DNA of 64,000 bases, taken from assembly GCF_010509575.1 (NCBI RefSeq), contig NZ_CP048437.1:1240001-1304000 (forward strand), read 5' to 3'. Below the pieces are notes generated by a model. It searched no databases. It was not told the origin of the DNA and saw only the letters and a list, made by a program, of their open reading frames with translations. The DNA is from Faecalibacterium duncaniae (lineage in GTDB: Bacteria; Bacillota; Clostridia; Oscillospirales; Ruminococcaceae). The translations under genes were made by a program, and so were the position numbers. This document shows positions 50,477-59,536 of the stretch, one piece after another (position 1 is the first letter of the stretch; each line of letters starts with the position of its first letter).

Positions 50477-53400
50477 GTGACACCACTTGTATCTCAGCTA
50501 TGGCCGCAGTTCATGGCGGACCCGGATTTCGCGGCCAGTTTCGGGCGCGTGATCGTGGAACATGCCCGGATGCTGCGGCAGGAGCGGCAGGTCGTTTTTA
50601 CCCTGCGCAGTGCCGCCCCGCTGGACAAGGGGCTGTGCGCCCGGTTGCTGGCCTCCCTGCAGCCGGATTATGAGGGCTTTGAACTGAAGATCGACAACCT
50701 CTTTGGCTATGCCACGCTGGACGAAGCCGCCCTGCGGGAGCTGATGGAGGAGATGAAGCGGGACGGCATCCCCATCAACGGTTTTCTGGACCGGTGCCGG
50801 ATCACCATCACCGGCCAGAACATCACGGTGGGGGTCTGCCACGGCACCAAGTTTTTGCAGGAGATGGAGTTTGAGCGCCTGCTGGCGGACCGCGTTGCCG
50901 CCCACACCGGTGTCAGGCCCAAAGTCACCCTGACAAGCGCGGTGGGCGAGGCCGAACAGCGCCAGATGGAAGAAAAGCTGGAGCGCAAGATCGCCCCGCC
51001 GGTGGTCAAGTTCGAGAAAAAGAACACCGCCCCCTCCATCAAGGTGGAGGGCCTTGACCTGACCGACAAGCCCGTGACCATTTTCCACGGCAAGATGTTC
51101 ACCCCCAAGAACCTCACCCCCCTCAAGGACCTGGGCGGCGAGGGCGGCAAGTGCGTGATCTGGGGCGACGTGTTCTTTACCGAGGTCAAGGGCAACTACC
51201 GCAAGATCTACACGGTGTCCATCACCGATTACACCGGCTCCATCAACCTGAAGATCCGCGCGCAGGAAGGGGAGGACTGCTCCAAGTGGGAGAACATCCC
51301 CAAGGGCACCACCCTGCTGGTGCGCGGCGACTGCACCTACGACAAGTACGAGCATGACTACATCGTCTACCCCTACGATGTCCTGTTCGTGGAACGGAAA
51401 AAGCGGGAGGACAACGCCCCGGAAAAGCGGGTGGAGCTTCACCTGCATACCAAGCTGTCCAGCATGGATGCCTTCTGCGACCCGGGCGGCATTGTCAAGC
51501 TGGCCCACCGGATGGGCCACCCTGCCATTGCCATCACCGACCACGGTGTCTGTCAGGGCTACCCGGAGGCCATGCTGGCCACCGATGAGATCCACAAGAG
51601 CGACCCGGATTTCAAGCTGATCTACGGCTGCGAGGCCTATTTTGTGGATGATATGGTGCCCTGCGTCTACGGCGTGAAGGACCAGCCGCTGGACGGCGAG
51701 TTCTGCGTGTTCGACACCGAGACCACCGGCCTGGACCCCGGCGTGGAGTACCTGACCGAGATCGGCGCGGTGATCGTGCGGAACGGGGAAGTGGTGGAGG
51801 AGTTCGACACCTTTGTCAAGCCGGGCAAGCCCATCACCCCCAAGATCACCGAGCTGACCGGCATCACCAACGAGATGGTGGCCGATGCCCCCGGGGAAAA
51901 GGAAGCGCTGGAAGCCTTTCTCCGGTTCGCGGATGGCCGCATCCTGGTGGCCCACAATGCCCATGCGTTCGATATCCGCTTCCTGAAAGCCGCCGCCAAG
52001 CGCAGCGGCATTTCCTTTGAGCCGACCTATATCGACACCCTGACCATGGCGCAGGCCATGTACCCGGGCCTGCACAACTACAAGCAGGGGACCATCAACA
52101 AGCATCTGGAGCTGCCCAGCTACGAGGCCCACCGCGCCTGCGAGGACTCCGCCGCGCTGGGCCGCATCTTCTGCGTCATGCTCAGCGACCTTGCCGAGAA
52201 AGAGGTCACCACCGTGGAGGGCATCAACACCGGTCTGGGCGGCAACCGGGAGGTGCTGAAAAAGAAGTACTTCCACCTCATCATTCTGGTCAAGAACCAG
52301 ATGGGCCTGAAGAACCTGTACAAGATCGTGAGCGAGGCCCACGTCAACTACTTCTTCAAGAAGCCCCGTGTGCCCCGCAGCCTGCTGAACAAGTACCGCG
52401 ACGGCCTGATCCTGACCAGCGCCTGCGAGGCGGGCGAGCTTTACCGTGCCGTTGTGGAGGGGCGCTCCTACGAGGAACTGAAGAAGATCGCCTCCTACTA
52501 CGACGTGCTGGAGATCCAGCCCCTGGGCAACAACGAGTATATGGTGCGGGACGGCAAGGTGGAGAGCGAGGAAGTCATCAAGGACTTCAACCGCACCATC
52601 ATCCGGCTGGGCGAGGACCTGCACAAACCGGTCATCGCCACCGGCGACGTGCACTTTACCGAGCCGGAGGATGCCATCTACCGCACGGTGCTGCAGGCGG
52701 GCAACGGCTTCAAGGATGCGGACACCCAGCCCCCGCTGTTCTACCGCACCACGGAGGATATGCTGAAGCAGTTCAGTTACCTGCCCAAGGAAAAGGCCTA
52801 CGAGATCGTGGTGACCAACCCCCGCAAGATCGCGGCCACCATCGACAACAACGTGCGGGCCATTCCGCGCGGCACCTACCCGCCCAGCATCGAGGGTGCG
52901 GAGCAGCAGCTGCGCGATGCCACCTGGGAACACGCCAAGCGGGATTACGGCGACCCCCTGCCCAAGATCGTGGAGGACCGCCTGAAAAAGGAGCTGGACT
53001 CCATCTGCGGCCACGGCTACGCTGTTCTGTACGTCATTGCCGTCAAGCTGGTGGCCTACTCCAACGCAGGCGGCTATCAGGTGGGCAGCCGTGGCTCGGT
53101 GGGCTCCTCTGCCGTGGCCCACTTCTCCGGCATTTCGGAGGTCAACAGCCTGCCGCCCCACTACCGCTGCCCCAAGTGCAAGTACAGCGAGTTCATCACC
53201 GACGGCAGCGTGGACGACGGCTTTGACCTGCCCGATAAGGACTGCCCCCACTGCGGCACCCGGATGCTGGTGGACGGCCACGACATCCCCTTTGAGACCT
53301 TCTTGGGCTTCTACGGCGACAAGGAGCCTGATATCGACCTGAACTTCTCGGGCGAGTATCAGTCCAACGTCCACCGCTACACCGAGGAGCTCTTCGGCAA

Positions 53401-54766
53401 GGCCAATGTGTTCAAGGCGGGCACGGTGTCCGGCATTCAGGACAAGACCGCCTACGGCTACGTCAAAAAGTATCTGGAAGCCCGCGGCAAAACCGTCAAC
53501 CACGCCGAGGAGAACCGCCTGACCCTGGGCTGCACCGGTGTCAAGCGCACCACCGGCCAGCACCCCGGCGGCATGGTCGTTGTGCCCGACACCTACGAGA
53601 TCTACGATTTCTGCCCCATCCAGCACCCGGCGGATGATGTGGCGGGCGGCCTGCTCACGACGCATTTCGAGTTCAAGTACCTCCACGACACCCTGCTCAA
53701 GCTGGACGAGCTGGGCCACGACATGCCCACCTTCTACAAGTATTTTGAGGAGTACACCGGCATCCCCGTGGACAGCATCCCCATGAACGACCCCCGGGTG
53801 TACAGCCTGCTCACCAGCCCGGAGGAGCTGGGCGTGACCCCGGAGCAGATCGACAGCCAGACCGGCACCTTTGGCATCCCGGAAATGGGCACCAACTTCG
53901 TGCGCGGAATGCTGGTGGAGGCCCGGCCCCGGAACTTCTCGGAGCTGATCCAGATCTCGGGCCTGTCCCACGGCACCGATGTCTGGACCGGCAACGCCGA
54001 CGAGCTGATCCGCAGCGGCACCTGCACCATCGCGGAGGTCATCGGCTGCCGTGACAGCATCATGCTCTACCTGCTGCGCAAGGGGCTGGAGCCCAAGATG
54101 GCCTTTGATATCATGGAGGCTGTACGTAAGGGCAAGGTGGCCAAGGGCGGCTTCAAGCCCGGCTGGGAGGAAGCCATGCGGGAGCACGAGGTGCCGGACT
54201 GGTACATCGAGTCCTGCCGCAAGATCAAGTATATGTTCCCCAAGGCCCACGCTGTGGCCTACCTGATGAGCGCCATCCGGCTGATGTGGTTCAAGCTCTA
54301 CCGCCCGGCAGAGTTCTACGCCGTTTACTTCACCGTGCGCGGCGATGATATCGACTATGAGGCCGCTGTGGGCGGTGCGGCTGTGGCCCGCGCCCACATG
54401 GAGGCGGTGAAGCGCCGCCTGAAAGAGGAGAAGAACGCCAAGGACGAGGACGTGCTGGTCAGCCTGCAGCTGGTCAACGAAATGCTCTCCCGCGGGTATG
54501 CGTTCCTGCCCATCGAGCTGGGCAAGAGCCGCGGCAACAAGTATATCGTGGAGGATGGCAAGGTGCGCCTGCCCTTCTGTGCCCTGAAAGGCGTGGGCGG
54601 CACTGCCGCCGCCTCGCTGGAGCGGGCCACCATCGACGGGCAGGAGTATATCTCCGTGGAGGAACTCCAGCAGGCCACCGGCGTGACCAGCGCCGTGCTG
54701 GAAAGCCTGCGCAGCGCCGGTGTGCTGGCAGACCTGCCCGAAAGCAGCCAGGTGAGCTTCTTCTGA
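50477..54766 (+). CDS. polC: DNA polymerase III PolC-type alpha subunit
   Basis: 1429 residues from a GTG at 50477 with AAGGAG upstream. Order: N-terminal domain, OB fold (about 200-310), PHP domain (VELHLHTKLSSMDAFCDP, about 317) split by the DEDDh proofreading exonuclease (CVFDTETTGLDPG, about 409; VAHNAHAFDIRFL), polymerase palm (GGYQVGSRGSVGSSAVAH, about 865; zinc-type Cys set near 897-920; catalytic EPDIDLNFSGEYQ, about 948) and C-terminal fingers. It is the main replicative polymerase of low-GC Gram-positive bacteria, which strongly places the organism in the Firmicutes. It closes the pyrH cluster after a repeat-filled gap. Confidence 0.98.
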   Translation: MTPLVSQLWPQFMADPDFAASFGRVIVEHARMLRQERQVVFTLRSAAPLDKGLCARLLASLQPDYEGFELKIDNLFGYATLDEAALRELMEEMKRDGIPINGFLDRCRITITGQNITVGVCHGTKFLQEMEFERLLADRVAAHTGVRPKVTLTSAVGEAEQRQMEEKLERKIAPPVVKFEKKNTAPSIKVEGLDLTDKPVTIFHGKMFTPKNLTPLKDLGGEGGKCVIWGDVFFTEVKGNYRKIYTVSITDYTGSINLKIRAQEGEDCSKWENIPKGTTLLVRGDCTYDKYEHDYIVYPYDVLFVERKKREDNAPEKRVELHLHTKLSSMDAFCDPGGIVKLAHRMGHPAIAITDHGVCQGYPEAMLATDEIHKSDPDFKLIYGCEAYFVDDMVPCVYGVKDQPLDGEFCVFDTETTGLDPGVEYLTEIGAVIVRNGEVVEEFDTFVKPGKPITPKITELTGITNEMVADAPGEKEALEAFLRFADGRILVAHNAHAFDIRFLKAAAKRSGISFEPTYIDTLTMAQAMYPGLHNYKQGTINKHLELPSYEAHRACEDSAALGRIFCVMLSDLAEKEVTTVEGINTGLGGNREVLKKKYFHLIILVKNQMGLKNLYKIVSEAHVNYFFKKPRVPRSLLNKYRDGLILTSACEAGELYRAVVEGRSYEELKKIASYYDVLEIQPLGNNEYMVRDGKVESEEVIKDFNRTIIRLGEDLHKPVIATGDVHFTEPEDAIYRTVLQAGNGFKDADTQPPLFYRTTEDMLKQFSYLPKEKAYEIVVTNPRKIAATIDNNVRAIPRGTYPPSIEGAEQQLRDATWEHAKRDYGDPLPKIVEDRLKKELDSICGHGYAVLYVIAVKLVAYSNAGGYQVGSRGSVGSSAVAHFSGISEVNSLPPHYRCPKCKYSEFITDGSVDDGFDLPDKDCPHCGTRMLVDGHDIPFETFLGFYGDKEPDIDLNFSGEYQSNVHRYTEELFGKANVFKAGTVSGIQDKTAYGYVKKYLEARGKTVNHAEENRLTLGCTGVKRTTGQHPGGMVVVPDTYEIYDFCPIQHPADDVAGGLLTTHFEFKYLHDTLLKLDELGHDMPTFYKYFEEYTGIPVDSIPMNDPRVYSLLTSPEELGVTPEQIDSQTGTFGIPEMGTNFVRGMLVEARPRNFSELIQISGLSHGTDVWTGNADELIRSGTCTIAEVIGCRDSIMLYLLRKGLEPKMAFDIMEAVRKGKVAKGGFKPGWEEAMREHEVPDWYIESCRKIKYMFPKAHAVAYLMSAIRLMWFKLYRPAEFYAVYFTVRGDDIDYEAAVGGAAVARAHMEAVKRRLKEEKNAKDEDVLVSLQLVNEMLSRGYAFLPIELGKSRGNKYIVEDGKVRLPFCALKGVGGTAAASLERATIDGQEYISVEELQQATGVTSAVLESLRSAGVLADLPESSQVSFF

Positions 54767-54822
54767 CCCCTTGAATTTTGGGGGGAGGCAGGCTCAGGCT
54801 CCGAATCGTTCATCAAGTGCAA

Positions 54823-54859
54823 CAAAAAATCCCCTGCCAATATCCGGCAGGGGATTTTT
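54823..54859. terminator. bidirectional terminator between polC and the Na/Pi transporter gene
   Basis: AAAAATCCCCTGCC and GGCAGGGGATTTTT arms around AATATCC; it has T runs on both strands. Confidence 0.9.
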
Positions 54860-54907
54860 GAGTTGTGTGGTGCAGCAGCTGCTTTCCTTGCAGATGCATT
54901 GGCCCCC

Positions 54908-56692
54908 TTACGCTTCCTTTTCCATAGCGGCCAGCGGGGTAAGGTACTCCTTGCAGCACTCCTCGTACATGAGGGAGTATTCCTTGCTGGGGTTGTGGTG
55001 CATCAGGCTCTTGAGGGTGTGGGAATCGTAGTCATCGCCCTCGCTGGTGCCCACCAGACGGGCCGCCACGTTGGAGCAGTGGTCGGAGATGCGCTCCACA
55101 TTGTTCAGCACATCCAGGAACACCACGCCGGTATCAATGGAGCAGATGCCGTCCTTCAGGCGCTTGATGTGGCCGTCGCGGAGCTTCTCCACCAGAATGT
55201 CGATGACCTCTTCCAGCGGCTCCACCTGACGGGCCAGCGCGATGTCATCGTTCTCAAAGGCATCGTTGGTGCGGGTCAGAATCTGCTCCAGCGCGGAATC
55301 CAGCAGCTTCAGCTCGTTCTTGGCAATGTCGCTGAAGGAGGCCTCTTTCTCGTAGAGCTCCACGGCCTTTTCCTGAATGTTCACGGCGTAGTCGCCGATG
55401 CGCTCGAACTCGGTGACAAAATTCAGCAGCTCGGTCACGGCGTGGCTCTCGTCGTCGCCCAGCTCCTGGTCAGTCATCTTGATGAGGTAGTTGGAGATCT
55501 CCACCTCCATCCGGTCAATGAGGTTCTCCCGCACATTGATGGCGCTCACCACGTCCTCATCCATCTTGAGCAGCAGGGGAGTGGAGAGGCTGACGTTGCG
55601 GGCGGCACGGCGGGACATCTTAACCACGGCGCTCTTGGCCTGCTGCAGGGCCACGGCCGGGCTCTTGAACAGACGCTCATCCAGCACGGGCATACTCATC
55701 TCCTGTGCTTCCTCGGCACTGTTGGGCACGGTGAGCATGGCCAGCTTGGAGAGCACACTGCTGAAAGGCAGGAACAACAGCATGGCCGCCACACTGGAAA
55801 GGGTGTGGATGTTTGCAATGGTGCTCTTGTTCATTACGTCGCCCCACACCGGGATGCCGATGGTGTACCGCACGGCGTAGATGGCACCCAGCAGCACAAA
55901 GCTGCCGATGATGTTGAAATACAGGTGGATCAGGGCGGCGCGCTTGCCGTCCTTGGAGGAGCCGCCGATGGTCAGCAGCGGGGTAAAGGCGGTGCCGATG
56001 TGGGCACCCAGAATGATGGGGATGGCGCTGCCAAAGGTGACAAGGCCGGTGCTGGACAAGGCCTGCAGGATACCCACCGAGGCCGAGGAGGACTGGATGA
56101 TGACGGTGACGACCATGCCCACCAGCACGCCCAGCACGGGGTTGGTCATGCTGACGAACAGCTCCTGAAAGGCTGCGCTCTCCCGCAGAGGGGACACGCC
56201 GGTGTCCATCAGGCTCATGCCCGTGAACAGGATGCCGAAGCCCAGCATGATCTGGCCGATGTTCTTCTTTTTGGCGTTGCGCAGGAACACATAAAAAATG
56301 CAGCCGACAAATGCCACCACCGGCGCAAACGTCTTGGGCTGGATGAGGGTCAGCAGAAGGCTTTCACCCGAGATATCCGCCATGCGGATGAGCTGACCGG
56401 TGACCGTGGTACCAATGTTTGCACCCATGATGACACCCACCGACTGCGTCAGGGTCATAATGCCAGAGTTGACAAGGCCGACACAGATGACGACTGTGCC
56501 TGCGGAGGACTGGATCACGCCGGTGATGAGGGTGCCGAAAATGACACCCTTGATGGTGGAGGAGGTCAGCTTTTGCAGCACGCCCTGCATCTTGCCGCCC
56601 GCCAGCTTTTCCAGGCCGGCACCCATGATCGACATACCATAGAGGAACAGCGCAATACCGCCCAACAATGAGGTGATGTGTGTGATATCCAT
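54908..56692 (-). CDS. Na+/phosphate cotransporter family protein with PhoU-like domain
   Basis: 594 residues. Two inverted repeats of the NptA/YjbB Na/Pi family occur in the membrane half (LITGVIQSSAGTVVICVGLV and VVTVIIQSSSASVGILQ, the QSS substrate motifs). A cytoplasmic PhoU-like helical domain of about 200 residues follows (FVTEFERIGDYAVNIQEKAV, LNNVERISDHCSNVAARL). It would import phosphate with Na+ and sense phosphate state through PhoU. AGGAG precedes the ATG. It is a single gene with its own promoter. Confidence 0.92.
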   Translation of the reverse strand: MDITHITSLLGGIALFLYGMSIMGAGLEKLAGGKMQGVLQKLTSSTIKGVIFGTLITGVIQSSAGTVVICVGLVNSGIMTLTQSVGVIMGANIGTTVTGQLIRMADISGESLLLTLIQPKTFAPVVAFVGCIFYVFLRNAKKKNIGQIMLGFGILFTGMSLMDTGVSPLRESAAFQELFVSMTNPVLGVLVGMVVTVIIQSSSASVGILQALSSTGLVTFGSAIPIILGAHIGTAFTPLLTIGGSSKDGKRAALIHLYFNIIGSFVLLGAIYAVRYTIGIPVWGDVMNKSTIANIHTLSSVAAMLLFLPFSSVLSKLAMLTVPNSAEEAQEMSMPVLDERLFKSPAVALQQAKSAVVKMSRRAARNVSLSTPLLLKMDEDVVSAINVRENLIDRMEVEISNYLIKMTDQELGDDESHAVTELLNFVTEFERIGDYAVNIQEKAVELYEKEASFSDIAKNELKLLDSALEQILTRTNDAFENDDIALARQVEPLEEVIDILVEKLRDGHIKRLKDGICSIDTGVVFLDVLNNVERISDHCSNVAARLVGTSEGDDYDSHTLKSLMHHNPSKEYSLMYEECCKEYLTPLAAMEKEA

Positions 56693-56779
56693 CTCGATAC
56701 TCCTAAAAACTTCCTTTTGCTCTTACAACAAACCAAGGACGGCCGCCCGGGGCTTCCTGCCCTGAACGCCGTCCTTTTT

Positions 56780-56809
56780 ATTATAGCATTGAACTCCCCC
56801 GGACAACAA
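56780..56809 (-). promoter_or_regulatory. promoter of the Na/Pi transporter gene, with a hairpin at the transcript start
   Basis: Minus strand TTGTTG and TATAAT with 18 bases between. The predicted start site falls at the foot of a strong hairpin (AAGGACGGC and GCCGTCCTT, 56736-56775), so the mRNA would begin with a stable stem, possibly to protect it. On the plus strand the same hairpin is followed by T and could act as a terminator. Confidence 0.5.
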
Positions 56810-56960
56810 GCGTTATTTTACATGTTTTTTGCATTTTTACTGCATTTCCGCGCCGCTTTGTCCTTTTGTCAACTGTTCTTTTCTTATATTTTACAGGTAT
56901 TTTACATTTGAGCTTTCCCTGCGCGCTCCTGACATGCTTCCGGGAACTGCCGGGAATGTG

Positions 56961-57083
56961 TCATGCGGCCTCGTCCAGCTCCTCCATGGCTTCCCGCACC
57001 GTGTCCGCCGAGAAGAGGAACACCCCGCCCTGGGTATAAACCTCCACATGGCCGCCTACAGATCGGATCTCGTACTCACTCAT
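56961..57083 (-). CDS. small acidic protein (40 aa)
   Basis: A 40-residue frame with an excellent ribosome site (AGGAGGG, seven bases before ATG at 57083): MSEYEIRSVGGHVEVYTQGG, then VFLFSADTVREAMEELDEAA. The pattern suggests a small beta-beta-alpha unit. There is no signal peptide. I do not recognise a family; similar short proteins accompany plasmid and integrated-element genes. It is divergent from the hicB-like unit. Confidence 0.6.
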   Translation of the reverse strand: MSEYEIRSVGGHVEVYTQGGVFLFSADTVREAMEELDEAA

Positions 57084-57192
57084 GGTGTTCCCTCCTGTTC
57101 CTGCAGCCCGCCTCCGGGCCGCTCCTGTTTTGTTCGACAAGAGGAGTATACCAGATGCGGGGTACGATAAGGGGGACTTTCAAGCAGTCCGC

Positions 57193-57221
57193 TTGACTTT
57201 TTTCATAAGCCAGCATATAAT
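57193..57221 (+). promoter_or_regulatory. promoter of the hicB-like unit
   Basis: TTGACT and TATAAT with 17 bases between. Confidence 0.7.
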
Positions 57222-57259
57222 GAATATGACACCACATACGACACCACAAAGCAAACTGT

Positions 57260-57364
57260 ATGCCCATTACGATACCCAAGCACGAACCGATCAAGAAAGT
57301 ATATGTGGAAATGGTGCGTCAGATCGTAGAGAGTGAGGCGAAAAACGATGAAAACGCTGAATGA
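57260..57364 (+). CDS. possible 34-residue protein overlapping hicB
   Basis: The frame MPITIPKHEPIKKVYVEMVR, then QIVESEAKNDENAE, starts 39 bases after the -10 site and overlaps the hicB start by 17 bases. The amphipathic middle and acidic end look coding, but no clear ribosome site precedes it. HicB usually follows the HicA toxin, and this is not HicA. It may be an upstream coupling peptide or the remains of a partner gene. Confidence 0.35.
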   Translation: MPITIPKHEPIKKVYVEMVRQIVESEAKNDENAE

Positions 57365-57710
57365 ATATCTGGCTCTTCCGTATCGGATGGAGATTGTAGA
57401 GGACAGGGAAGAGGGCGGCTATGTTGTCTCCTATCCCGATCTGCCGGGGTGCCTGACCTGCGGCGAGACCATTGAAAGCGCTGTGGAGAATGCTCGGGAT
57501 GCTAAGAGGGTCTGGCTGGAGGCCGCACTGGAAGAGGGCGTATCCATTCCGATGCCGGACAGTCTGGAGGATTACTCCGGGCAGTTCAAGCTCCGCTTGC
57601 CCCGCAGCCTGCACCGCGCTCTGGCGGAGCACTCCCAGCGGGAAGGCATCAGTATGAATCAGTACTGCGTTTACCTGCTGGCAAAAAATGATGCCCTGCA
57701 CGCAGGGTAA
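57348..57710 (+). CDS. HicB-like antitoxin family protein
   Basis: 120 residues. The N-terminal HicB fold is clear (YRMEIVEDREEGGYVVSYPD, LPGCLTCGETIESAVENARD). A C-terminal ribbon-helix-helix DNA-binding segment follows (KLRLPRSLHRALAEHSQREG, MNQYCVYLLAK). HicB normally neutralises the mRNA-cleaving HicA toxin and represses the operon. No hicA gene is visible on either side, so this is a solitary HicB, or its partner is the small overlapping ORF. ATG 57348 follows GAGG. Confidence 0.85.
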   Translation: MKTLNEYLALPYRMEIVEDREEGGYVVSYPDLPGCLTCGETIESAVENARDAKRVWLEAALEEGVSIPMPDSLEDYSGQFKLRLPRSLHRALAEHSQREGISMNQYCVYLLAKNDALHAG

Positions 57711-57725
57711 AAGGAAAGCTTTCCG

Positions 57726-57765
57726 GCCCTTCGCTCTGGTGAGCGGGGGCTTTTCTTATTTTCTC
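57726..57765 (+). terminator. intrinsic terminator after hicB
   Basis: GCCCTTCGCTC and GAGCGGGGGC arms followed by TTTTCTTATTTT. Confidence 0.7.
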
Positions 57766-57812
57766 CCTCTTTTTTCGCATTTTTCGCGCGAAAAATCGCC
57801 GGAACATACTCG

Positions 57813-57841
57813 TTGACGATACAACCAAAAGATGTTACACT
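57813..57841 (+). promoter_or_regulatory. promoter of the RepA-like gene, with dyad
   Basis: TTGACG and TACACT with 17 bases between. GTTAC and GTAAC (57834-57850) form a dyad over the -10 element, and TTTTTCGCGCGAAAAA at 57780-57795 is a perfect palindrome just upstream; either could be an operator. Confidence 0.65.
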
Positions 57842-57889
57842 TTGGGTAACAAAACAACGCTGTGTAATGCAAAAGAAAGAGGTGTTTCC

Positions 57890-59365
57890 ATGAACGAAAT
57901 GAAGGAAGCAGTGGGGAACTGGCGGGAGGCAAAGCAGTTCAGCCCGGCGGACGAGAACGATTTCCTGCGGTGGCTGGACAAGGCCGACACTGAGGAGAAG
58001 CTCTTTTCCCGGCTGACCTTCTGGTTTACCTTCCGGGGCCTGCCTGCGGACCAGAACCAGCGGTATCATCTGGTGCAGGAGCGGGCCCGGGAACTGCGGC
58101 TCTGGAACGGGCTGGAGCTCAAGCTCCGGCGCTGGCAGGACCGCGTGGCCGACGAGTACGAGCAGATCGGAAAGGAGGCGTTCGCGGCCCGCATCGGCGA
58201 GGACTACGCCGATTACATCAACAGCCTGACCGACCCGGAGGCCGCCCCGCAGCAGGCTGCCCCGGAGCCGGAGACCGCAAAGCCTGCCGGGGTGCAGGCG
58301 TGGTCGGCCCGGGAGCTGTCTGAAATGGTGCTGCCGCCCATCCGCCATGTGGTGGAGGGCCTGCTGCCCATGGGCATGGGGGTGCTGGTGGCAAAGCCCA
58401 AGTTGGGCAAGAGCTGGATGGTGCTGGACCTCTGCCTTGCCGTGGCACAGGGGGAGCCGTTCCTGGGGTTCCCCACCCAGCAGCACGGCACGCTCTACCT
58501 CGCCCTGGAGGACGGCAAGAGCCGGATGCAGACCCGCCTGCGCCGCTTGCTGGAGGGCAGGCCCGCCCCGGCTAACATGCACGTTATGTTTCAGGCCCAA
58601 CGGCTGGGCGAGGGCCTGCTGGAAATGCTGGGGGAGTATCTGGATGCCAACCCGGACATCCATCTGGTCTGCATCGATACCTTATCCAAGATCAAGCCCA
58701 AGGCAAAGCCCTTTGAGAATGCCTACGATGCCGACTACGACTACATGGGCAGGCTGAAGGCCTTTGCCGACAGCCGGGGCATCTGCGTGCTGCTGGTGCA
58801 CCACACCCGCAAGAGCAAGAACCCCGAGGACAGCTTCGACAACATCAACGGCTCCACCGGCATCCTGGGTGCGGCGGATTTCACCATCGTGCTGGACAAG
58901 CAGAGCCGGATGGACGATGAAGCAGGCTTTCTGCTCACCGGCCGCGACATCGAGCAGTGCGAGCGGGTCATCCGCTTCGATAAGGCCCGCTGCCGCTGGG
59001 TCATGCAGGGCACGGCGGCCCAGCTGGCCGCGCAGCGCCGGGTGGCCGAGTATGAGGCAGAGCCCATCGTCAAGACCCTGCGGGTGCTCTTGCAGCAGGG
59101 GGATGGAACGTGGAGCGGCTACTCCAAGAACCTGATGGAGATGGGCCAGCGGTACGCCCATACCGAGCTGGCACCAAATCTGCAAATGCTTTCAAAGCGT
59201 ATTCAGGAGCTGCAACCTATGCTTTGGGAACGAGATACTATTAGATATTGGTATAACAGCAATGGAAACGCTGGGAGAAAGCATAACTTTCGACAGGAAC
59301 GAGCCGATAACAATGCTTCGGTTCCAGTGTCTGCACAGTTATCGTTAAGACATAATTATCATTGA
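57890..59365 (+). CDS. RepA-like AAA ATPase / hexameric helicase family protein
   Basis: 491 residues. The N-terminal 130 residues are helical and charged. A RecA-type ATPase follows: Walker A VLVAKPKLGKSWMVLDLC (about 165-182), YLALEDGKSRMQTRLRRL, Walker B LVCIDTLSKI and LLVHHTRKSKN, as in RSF1010 RepA and in primase-helicase proteins of plasmids and satellites. The last 65 residues change to AT-rich DNA and a different residue mix (Asn, Tyr, His), as if the C-terminus had been exchanged. The gene ends inside a symmetric array of CATTGA repeats. It may be the replication or mobilisation ATPase of an integrated element; no integrase is seen. Confidence 0.8.
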   Translation: MNEMKEAVGNWREAKQFSPADENDFLRWLDKADTEEKLFSRLTFWFTFRGLPADQNQRYHLVQERARELRLWNGLELKLRRWQDRVADEYEQIGKEAFAARIGEDYADYINSLTDPEAAPQQAAPEPETAKPAGVQAWSARELSEMVLPPIRHVVEGLLPMGMGVLVAKPKLGKSWMVLDLCLAVAQGEPFLGFPTQQHGTLYLALEDGKSRMQTRLRRLLEGRPAPANMHVMFQAQRLGEGLLEMLGEYLDANPDIHLVCIDTLSKIKPKAKPFENAYDADYDYMGRLKAFADSRGICVLLVHHTRKSKNPEDSFDNINGSTGILGAADFTIVLDKQSRMDDEAGFLLTGRDIEQCERVIRFDKARCRWVMQGTAAQLAAQRRVAEYEAEPIVKTLRVLLQQGDGTWSGYSKNLMEMGQRYAHTELAPNLQMLSKRIQELQPMLWERDTIRYWYNSNGNAGRKHNFRQERADNNASVPVSAQLSLRHNYH

Positions 59366-59435
59366 TATCATTGGTTATCATTGATTGTCATTGACTGGTG
59401 GCAATGAAGAGCAATGATTTCAATGACTTCAATGA
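59359..59435. repeat. symmetric iteron-like array: four TCATTGR then four inverted CAATGA
   Basis: TCATTGR starts at 59359, 59368, 59378 and 59388; CAATGA starts at 59402, 59412, 59421 and 59430. Units are spaced nine or ten bases, about one helical turn, and the two halves are mirror images around about 59397. The first unit overlaps the stop codon region of the RepA-like gene. Confidence 0.85.
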
Positions 59436-59467
59436 TGAATGTTAGTATAACGAGAAAAAGCCCTGCG

Positions 59468-59529
59468 CAATGCCAAGGGCTCCCCCTTCGGGGGAGCTGG
59501 CAAAGCCGCAAGGCTTTGACTGAGAGGGT
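59468..59529. repeat. palindromic repeat, short copy
   Basis: ATGCCAAGGGCTCCCCCTTCG, GGGGAGCTGG, to GACTGAGAGGGT: one end module of the dispersed family. Confidence 0.75.
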
Positions 59530-59536
59530 GAGGGCC

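Noticed and set aside
50498..54397. A 1299-codon frame opposite polC
   Set aside because: Same effect: polC has all domains and motifs on the plus strand, and the antisense product is low-complexity without known features.
59505..59535. CTGAGAGGGT resembling the start of a TPP riboswitch
   Set aside because: It belongs to the end module of the dispersed repeat and lacks the other thiamine-aptamer segments; the same string recurs in other repeat copies with no thiamine gene.
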